From NCBI GenBank assembly GCA_030609365.1, contig JAUWCJ010000007.1, forward strand, positions 1 through 46,591: a stretch of 46,591 nucleotides of DNA. The letters are read 5' to 3'. The position numbers and the translations under genes are program-made. The notes under the pieces are model-generated. The model did no database searches. It was not told where the DNA came from and saw only the letters and a list, made by a program, of their open reading frames with translations. Shown here piece by piece: positions 41,450-46,591 of the stretch (the first letter of the stretch is position 1; each line of letters starts with the position of its first letter). Source of the stretch: Candidatus Eiseniibacteriota bacterium. Its GTDB lineage: Bacteria; Joyebacterota; Joyebacteria; Joyebacterales; Joyebacteraceae.

Positions 41450-41479
41450 CGTCCGACCGCATCGTCCGACCGTCGTCCG
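41450..41479 (+). repeat. Direct repeats in the glnA leader
   Basis: CGTCCGACCG occurs at 41450-41459 and 41463-41472 (13-base period), and CGTCCG again at 41474-41479. They lie in the transcribed leader 30-60 bases before the start codon and could be a regulator or RNA-structure element. Confidence 0.5.
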
Positions 41480-41510
41480 CCCCGGTGCGAACACAAGACG
41501 AGGACCAACC

Positions 41511-42977
41511 ATGGTAGGACTACAGGAGCTTGCGCGCAGGCTGCGCCAGGCGAAGGACACCGAAGAGTTCATTGAGCTGATACGCTCCGGAGACGTCGAC
41601 TTCATCGATCTGCGGTTCGTCGACCTGCCCGGCCGTTGGCACCACGTCACCATTCCTACAACACGCCTCTCCCCGACTCTCTTCACGAGGGGTACGGGAT
41701 TCGACGGCTCGAGCATCCCGGGATTCACCTCCGTCGAGAGCGGCGACATGGTGCTCCTTCCGATCCGATCCAGCGCAACCGGCGAGGAGTACGGCGACAA
41801 CCAGATCGTCGCCATGATAGCGACCGCCGCCGATGCCGACTCCAAGGAGCCATTCGCGCTCGACCCGAGGGTGATAGCCGGACGCGCTGAGGACGCGCTT
41901 CGACGGTCAGGGCATGCAAGCGAGAGCCTTTGGAGTCCCGAACTGGAGTTCTACCTCTTCTCCGCCGTGTCGTTCAACGAGACCCCGAACGGAGCGCACT
42001 ACCGTGTGAGTTCGACCGAGGCCGGCTGGCCGGAGCCTGGTTCCGACGAACCGGATCTCGGGTACCACATCAGGCCCCGCTCCGGTTATCATGCGACACC
42101 GCCGTCCGACTCCCATTTCCAGATACGGAACGAGATCGCCGCACGCATGGAAGAAACGGGCATCCCCGTCAAGTACCACCACCACGAGAACGGCGCACCC
42201 GGCCAGCTGGAGATCGAAGTCGAGGGTGAACCGCTCGTACGGGCGGCCGACCACGTGATGTGGAGCAAGTACATCGTGCGTAACACCGCGCTCGACTGGG
42301 ATCTGTCGGCCACGTTCATGCCGAAGCCGCTCCCCTGGGAGCCCGGCAGCGGGCTTCACTTCCACATCAAGCTGATGCAGAACGGCAATCCCGTCTTCCA
42401 CGCGGACAAAGGCTACGCCGGACTCTCTGAGAAAGCGCTCTTCTTCATCGGAGGCATCCTCCAGCACGGCCGCGCTCTCGCTGCCGTGACCAGCCCGAGC
42501 ACCAATTCCTACCGCAGACTGCGGCCTGGCTACGAGGCGCCGACCAACCTGTTCTTCTCGGCGGCCAACAGGAGCGCGGCCATCCGAATCCCGAAGTACG
42601 CAAACGAACCTCTGACCAAGACGATCGAGTACCGTCCTTCGGATGCGTCCGGAAACCCCTACCTGACCATGGCGGCCCTTCTGGCCGCCGGCCTGGATGG
42701 TCTGGACAACCGGATAGACCCCCGGGAGAACGGCTTCGGTCCGATCGACAGAAACGTCCACGACCTGACCGTAGCGGAGCGGGACAAGATAGTGCCACTT
42801 CCCGTCACCCTTGAGGAGGCACTCCTCGAGCTGGCCCGCGACGGCGCCTTCCTTTCGGACACGGGCATTTTCCCGGAGGCGTTCGTGCCGGCCTGGCTCA
42901 GCCTCAAGCGACGCGAGACCGAGGAGATCGGAGCTCGGCCACACCCGGCGGAGTACGGTCTCTACTTCGACTGCTAA
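41511..42977 (+). CDS. glnA: Glutamine synthetase, type I
   Basis: The enzyme joins glutamate and ammonia with ATP. The 488 residues have the N-terminal beta-grasp (VDFIDLRFVDLPGRWHHVTI), GFDGSSIPGF, the catalytic ESELEFYLF-like SPELEFYLF, the NGAPGQLEIE and GSGLHFHIKL metal-site stretches, TSPSTNSYRRL and the ATP-site AANRSAAIRIP. At the position of the GS adenylylation tyrosine (NLYDLP in E. coli) it reads NVHDLT, so it cannot be adenylylated there. GAGGACC precedes the ATG by about four bases. It is the only plus-strand protein gene and has its own promoter and terminator. Confidence 0.96.
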   Translation: MVGLQELARRLRQAKDTEEFIELIRSGDVDFIDLRFVDLPGRWHHVTIPTTRLSPTLFTRGTGFDGSSIPGFTSVESGDMVLLPIRSSATGEEYGDNQIVAMIATAADADSKEPFALDPRVIAGRAEDALRRSGHASESLWSPELEFYLFSAVSFNETPNGAHYRVSSTEAGWPEPGSDEPDLGYHIRPRSGYHATPPSDSHFQIRNEIAARMEETGIPVKYHHHENGAPGQLEIEVEGEPLVRAADHVMWSKYIVRNTALDWDLSATFMPKPLPWEPGSGLHFHIKLMQNGNPVFHADKGYAGLSEKALFFIGGILQHGRALAAVTSPSTNSYRRLRPGYEAPTNLFFSAANRSAAIRIPKYANEPLTKTIEYRPSDASGNPYLTMAALLAAGLDGLDNRIDPRENGFGPIDRNVHDLTVAERDKIVPLPVTLEEALLELARDGAFLSDTGIFPEAFVPAWLSLKRRETEEIGARPHPAEYGLYFDC

Positions 42978-43010
42978 CAACCGCAGAGCAAGTCCTGAAA
43001 ACGACAGACG

Positions 43011-43045
43011 GCGCCCATGCCTTGTGCATGGGCGGCGCTTTTCTT
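43011..43045 (+). terminator. Rho-independent terminator of glnA
   Basis: GCCCATGC (43013-43020) pairs with GCATGGGC (43026-43033) around CTTGT, with further pairs outside, and TTTTCTT follows at 43039-43045. The stem lies about 35 bases past the glnA stop. Read on the minus strand it may also help end asnS, which converges on it. Confidence 0.85.
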
Positions 43046-43106
43046 CACGATGTCTCTGTCGACGTCCCTGCCGCCCACGCAGACCCGCTGCGGAAGCGGT
43101 ACTCCG

Positions 43107-44405
43107 TCAGGGCCTCATGCGATTGAGCATCCTCGGAAACGGGATGGTCTCACGGATGTGATGAAGCCCGCAGATCCACGTGACGACGCGCTCTATCCCG
43201 AGCCCGAACCCCCCGTGCGGCACCGCCCCATACCTCCTGGTGTCGAGGTACCACTGGTAGTCGTCGATGGGCACGCCGTCCTCGCGCATGCGCTCCTCCA
43301 GCTTCGCGGCGTCCATCATCCTCTGGCCGCCACCGACGATCTCCCCGTAGCCCTCGGGCGCCAGCATGTCGACCGACAGTGTGACGCGGTCGTCAGCGGG
43401 GTCGTTCTCCATGTAGAAGGGTTTCACCGCGCGCGGGTAGCGCGTGACCATCGCCGGTCTGTCGAACTGATTCGAGAGTACCGTCTCGTCCTCCGCGCCG
43501 AAGTCACCGCCCCACTCGAAGCTGTGTCCCGCCTTGTTCAGGAGTTCCACGGCCTCCGAGTAGGTGATCCGCGGGAACGGCGCCTCAACCCGCTTGAGCG
43601 CCTCAACGTCTCTCTCGAGAATGCCAAGCTCGGGAGCTCTCTCCGAGAGAACCGTGGCGACCATCTCTGCAACCAGTTCCTCCTGGATGTCCATGATGTC
43701 GTCTAGGTCTGCGAATGCGATCTCCGGCTCGATCTGCCAGAACTCGATCAGGTGTCTCCGGGTCTTGCTCTTCTCGGCCCGGAAGGCAGGACTCAGGCAG
43801 TAGACCTTCCCGAAGGCCATCGCTGTCGCCTCGTTGTAGAGCTGCCCGCTCTGTGACAGATACGCGCTCTCCTCGAAGTAGTTGGTCTCAAACAGGGTCG
43901 TCGTGCCCTCGCAAGCCGTCGGTGTCAGGATCGGCGTGTCAAGCTGCACATAGCCTCTCGAGTCGAGGTAGTTCTTCGCGGCCCGAATCGCGGTGGCCCT
44001 GATCCTGAGAACGGCAAACTGGCGCGAGGAACGGATCCAGAGGTGGCGGTGGTCCATCAGGAAGGGCACACCGTGCTCCTTCCGCGTGATGGGGTAATCC
44101 TCAACGGCAGTCGAGACGACCTCGGCTCCGACAAGAGAAACCTCAAACCCTCCCGGAGCACGGGCGTCGGCCGCAACACGCCCGGTCAATCTGAGCGACG
44201 ACTCCATGGGCAGCGCCGCCAGCTCATCGAAGATCTCATCGTCCACATCCCCCCTGCCCACTACGCACTGGATGAAGCCGGTCCCGTCCCGCATCTGCAG
44301 GAACAGGATCTTCCCGCTCGACCTTCTTCCGGAGAGCCACCCCTCAAGCGTTACTTCCCGCCCGTCGTAGTCCCCTATGTCACCTATGTAGTAGCGCTGT
44401 CTCAT
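43107..44405 (-). CDS. asnS: Asparaginyl-tRNA synthetase
   Basis: The 432 residues have the N-terminal OB-fold (EVTLEGWLSGRRSSGKILFLQMRDGTGFIQCVV) and class II motifs: motif 2 FRAEKSKTRRHLIEFWQIEPE, and motif 3 HGGFGLGIERVV near the C-terminus. The AsnRS reading rests on TPILTPTACEGTTTLFE and DFGAEDETVLS. GGGGAAAG precedes the ATG. It starts 33 bases after the terminator of the potassium genes and converges on glnA. Aspartyl-tRNA synthetase is the main alternative but lacks this insert pattern. Confidence 0.94.
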   Translation of the reverse strand: MRQRYYIGDIGDYDGREVTLEGWLSGRRSSGKILFLQMRDGTGFIQCVVGRGDVDDEIFDELAALPMESSLRLTGRVAADARAPGGFEVSLVGAEVVSTAVEDYPITRKEHGVPFLMDHRHLWIRSSRQFAVLRIRATAIRAAKNYLDSRGYVQLDTPILTPTACEGTTTLFETNYFEESAYLSQSGQLYNEATAMAFGKVYCLSPAFRAEKSKTRRHLIEFWQIEPEIAFADLDDIMDIQEELVAEMVATVLSERAPELGILERDVEALKRVEAPFPRITYSEAVELLNKAGHSFEWGGDFGAEDETVLSNQFDRPAMVTRYPRAVKPFYMENDPADDRVTLSVDMLAPEGYGEIVGGGQRMMDAAKLEERMREDGVPIDDYQWYLDTRRYGAVPHGGFGLGIERVVTWICGLHHIRETIPFPRMLNRMRP

Positions 44406-44438
44406 TGCTTTCCCCGAGTTGAAGCTGTCCCCTCAACA

Positions 44439-44495
44439 AAGAAAACGCCCGCGGACCCCGCTCCGGCACAACCCGCCCGAAACGGTCCCGCAGGC
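44439..44495 (-). terminator. Rho-independent terminator after ktrA
   Basis: On the minus strand GCCTGCGGGACC (44495-44484) pairs with GGTCCGCGGGC (44457-44447), with one G-U pair and one bulge, around a 26-base loop. GTTTTCTTTG follows. Confidence 0.75.
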
Positions 44496-44501
44496 GTGGT
44501 C

Positions 44502-45176
44502 CTAGTCGTTGTCCCCCGACGCCAGTCGTTCGATGGCCTCGTCCGGTCCGTCGACCACAAGGACGTCGCCTTCTTCGATCACCTCTTCAGGGTCGGGCAA
44601 CATCGTTGCCGCACCGTCCTGGCCCTCTCCACCGCTCTTGATGACCGCCACGACATTCAGCCCGTAGTGCTGCCTGAACTTGAGAGAAGCCAGCGTCTTC
44701 CCGAGCATTTCCGGGGCCGCCTCTATCTTCGCCAGACTCATGCCTGGAGTCAACTCGATCATCTCGACCAGGCTGGGACTCATCAGGCGTGTCGCCAGCC
44801 TCCTCGCAACCATCTCTTCCACGAGCACGACCTCATCGGCGTTGACCAGCCTCAGTATCCGCGCCTCCTCCACCGTCCCCGCGCGCGAGATGACGCGCTC
44901 GATCCCAAACTCCTTGAGGAGCGCCGTCGTCAGCACAGCTGCCTGGAAGTTCTGGCCTATCGCAACCAGAGCCGCATCGACCTGGTCGATACCCTGCTGC
45001 TTCAGCGCTTCCCGGTTGGTCGAGTCGAGTCGAACCGCCAGAGGCACTTCCTCCGCCATCGACTGGACCAGTTCCTGGTCCACGTCAACCGCGATCACCT
45101 CCGCCCCCCGTCCCGCCAGCTCCCGTGCGACAGTCCTGCCCAGAAGTCCCAGTCCGATCACTGCGTAGCGCTTCAT
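44502..45176 (-). CDS. ktrA: Potassium uptake regulatory subunit (KtrA/TrkA family)
   Basis: From ATG 45176 (GGAGG eight bases upstream) it has 224 residues. The RCK N-domain opens MKRYAVIGLGLLGRTVAREL, a Rossmann fold with GxGxxG, followed by AVDVDQELV. The TrkA-C domain (about 140-222) ends EVIEEGDVLVVDGPDEAIERL. RCK proteins gate the membrane subunit in response to nucleotides. It follows the channel gene by 87 bases. One RCK unit per chain fits KtrA rather than the double-domain proteobacterial TrkA. Confidence 0.92.
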   Translation of the reverse strand: MKRYAVIGLGLLGRTVARELAGRGAEVIAVDVDQELVQSMAEEVPLAVRLDSTNREALKQQGIDQVDAALVAIGQNFQAAVLTTALLKEFGIERVISRAGTVEEARILRLVNADEVVLVEEMVARRLATRLMSPSLVEMIELTPGMSLAKIEAAPEMLGKTLASLKFRQHYGLNVVAVIKSGGEGQDGAATMLPDPEEVIEEGDVLVVDGPDEAIERLASGDND

Positions 45177-45263
45177 TCGAACCTCCGACATCTGCTTCGA
45201 TCGGCTCGCGAACCTGCTCCGATACACGCCCCGTTCCGCTGCCGCCCCCGTGGCTCCTGGCCG

Positions 45264-46591
45264 CTAACCGATGATGACCCGCTCCTCCGCGTAGTCGTAG
45301 AGCGGCTTGCCACGACGCTGGGCCAGCGCCAGCGCCAGCGTGAGCGGACCCACGCGCCCGGCGAGCATAATGAAGATGAGAGACAGCTTGCCCGCAACCG
45401 AGAGCGACGACGTGATTCCCGTGGAGAGCCCAACGGTTCCGAAGGCCGAGACTACCTCAAAGAGCACCTCGCTCAAAGTCAAATCCTCGACCACAAGGAG
45501 CACGAGCGTGCCTCCCACGACAACCAGTATCCCCATCGCAACGACGACGAGCGCCTCCCTGACGAGCCAATCCGGCACCTTGCGCTTGAAGAACTCCACC
45601 CTGTCCGTCCCTCGGAACATGGACCGCATCGACGCGAGCACCAGACCCACGGTGACCGTCTTCACCCCTCCAGCCGTTCCCCCGGGAGATCCTCCGATGA
45701 ACATGAGCGTCGCCATCAGGAAGAGCGTGGGCAGAGCCAGTGACGCAGTCCGCACGGTGTTGAATCCCGCCGTTCGGGCGGTGACCGAGCCGAAGTAGGA
45801 CGCCAGGAGTTTCGCTCCGAACGTCTTGTCCGCCAGGACGCCGTTCCACTCAAAGGCAAGAAAAGAGAAGGTTCCCACGACGAGCAATCCAAGGGTCATC
45901 GCCACCACCAACCGCGCGTGCAGCGGCCACCGCCTCCCTGCTCCCGCCCCCCGTCCTCGCAGAGGGTACTTGTGCACTACGGCCATCAGGACGGGGAAAC
46001 CGAGGCCTCCCACGATAATGAGCGTCGTCATCACCAGGTTGACCGGGATGTTCGACACGTAGCGCTCGAAACTGGTCGCGTGCAGAGAGAACCCGGCGTT
46101 ACAGAACGCGGACACAGAGTGGAAGACGGAAGCCCTCGCGGCCTGCGCCGTCGTCCCGAAGTCAACTCTGGTCGTCAGGTAGAGAAGCACCGCGCCCGTG
46201 ATCTCCATGAGGAACGTGATGCCGATGACGTATCTCAGGGTTCGGCCTATTCGGCCGATCGTCTCGAACGTCATCATGCCTCGCAGCATGAGGCTATCGC
46301 GGACGCCCAGTCCTCCTCTGAGGACGGTCGCGAAGAAGGTCACGAACGTGATCAGTCCCAGGCCCCCCAGCTGGATGAGCGTGAGAATGATAGCGTGTCC
46401 GAATCTGGTGAAGTGGCTGCCCGTATCGACAACGATGAGGCCCGTAACGCACACGGCGGACGCAGCGGTGAACAGTGAGTCAATGGGTGTGATATGTCCC
46501 CCGACTGTCGCCCGGGGCGTCGCCAGCAACAGAGCACCGACCACGATGATGAGCAGGAAGGACGCGATCACCGTTCGCGCCGGCGCGATCC
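45264..46591 (-). CDS. ktrB: Potassium uptake channel subunit (KtrB/TrkH family), 5' end cut off
   Basis: The frame continues past the right edge (codons for IAPARTV precede the first in-window GTG), so the true start lies outside. About 440 residues are present. The four selectivity-loop repeats are visible: SAVCVTGLIVVD, VSAFCNAGF, VTARTAGFN and VSAFGTVGLSTG. Some ten membrane segments surround them. The first and last loops match KtrB-like Na+-linked K+ transporters. It is paired with the RCK gene downstream. Confidence 0.93.
   Translation of the reverse strand, partial: IAPARTVIASFLLIIVVGALLLATPRATVGGHITPIDSLFTAASAVCVTGLIVVDTGSHFTRFGHAIILTLIQLGGLGLITFVTFFATVLRGGLGVRDSLMLRGMMTFETIGRIGRTLRYVIGITFLMEITGAVLLYLTTRVDFGTTAQAARASVFHSVSAFCNAGFSLHATSFERYVSNIPVNLVMTTLIIVGGLGFPVLMAVVHKYPLRGRGAGAGRRWPLHARLVVAMTLGLLVVGTFSFLAFEWNGVLADKTFGAKLLASYFGSVTARTAGFNTVRTASLALPTLFLMATLMFIGGSPGGTAGGVKTVTVGLVLASMRSMFRGTDRVEFFKRKVPDWLVREALVVVAMGILVVVGGTLVLLVVEDLTLSEVLFEVVSAFGTVGLSTGITSSLSVAGKLSLIFIMLAGRVGPLTLALALAQRRGKPLYDYAEERVIIG

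Larger units (their letters stand above)
41188..41510. other. Divergent control region between the cyclophilin gene and glnA
   Basis: This 323-base stretch holds no gene. It contains a promoter for each flanking gene and a long glnA leader. In that leader are a 7-base stem (41394-41400 with 41416-41422) and the direct repeat CGTCCGACCG at 41450-41459 and 41463-41472, with a partial third copy from 41474. Confidence 0.75.

Noticed and set aside
44043-45743. A 566-codon plus-strand frame.
   Set aside because: Antisense to asnS, ktrA and ktrB with low-complexity basic translation and no domain.

Overview
The window is a gene-dense, high-GC bacterial chromosome segment. Almost everything lies on the minus strand; glnA is the only confident plus-strand gene. 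The content suggests a Gram-negative-type (diderm), probably anaerobic bacterium. Envelope signs are GmhA, dTDP-rhamnose genes and several lipoproteins with a lipobox; anaerobic signs are a four-subunit 2-oxoacid:ferredoxin oxidoreductase and a membrane pyrophosphatase. SpoVG, a large Firmicutes-type SRP RNA with an Alu domain and a bacterial GGGP-synthase-like enzyme make an ordinary proteobacterium unlikely. An uncultured FCB-like candidate phylum (Eisenbacteria or Krumholzibacteria type) is my guess only; the sequence does not prove it.

Layout by coordinate (transcription mostly runs right to left). 1-4.3 kb: hppA (cut by the window edge), pth, rplY/ctc, prs, tRNA-Gln, spoVG, ispE. 4.3-9.5 kb: a rho-independent terminator, then a UbiA-type prenyltransferase, uridine kinase, gmhA, rfbD, a long-form nucleotidyltransferase (rmlA type) and the GGGP-synthase-like gene, all for envelope or lipid precursors. 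9.5-17 kb: alaS, recX, recA, thpR, cinA, pgpA, pgsA. 17-20 kb: porB, porA, porD, porG. 20-24.2 kb: recR, ybaB, dnaX, the large SRP RNA, tRNA-Ala, two tRNA-Ser and tadA.

24.2-34.2 kb is the accessory-looking region. In transcription order it holds a YhaO/SbcD-like phosphoesterase, a YhaN/SbcC-like ATPase with a central membrane segment, a perfect intergenic palindrome, a membrane-anchored zinc-ribbon CHAT protease, an ECF-type sigma factor, a soluble anti-sigma factor with two zinc-finger modules, and then (after a 363-base gap with a sigma-54-like promoter) a membrane GAF histidine kinase and a REC-GGDEF protein. The translational coupling of protease, sigma factor and anti-sigma factor suggests protease-controlled transcription, possibly linked to DNA-end or stress sensing. 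This is the best candidate for an undescribed system here.

34.4-46.6 kb: an unrecognised acidic lipoprotein, a second tRNA cluster (Ser, Ser, Arg) behind a near-consensus promoter, an MA-like metallopeptidase, nifS/iscS, two TPR proteins, an exported cyclophilin, glnA (divergent, with its own promoter and terminator), asnS, and a KtrAB-type potassium uptake pair whose channel gene runs off the right edge. The two tRNA clusters together carry four different serine tRNAs. Promoters read by eye share a TTGAC -35 with a 17-18 base spacer.
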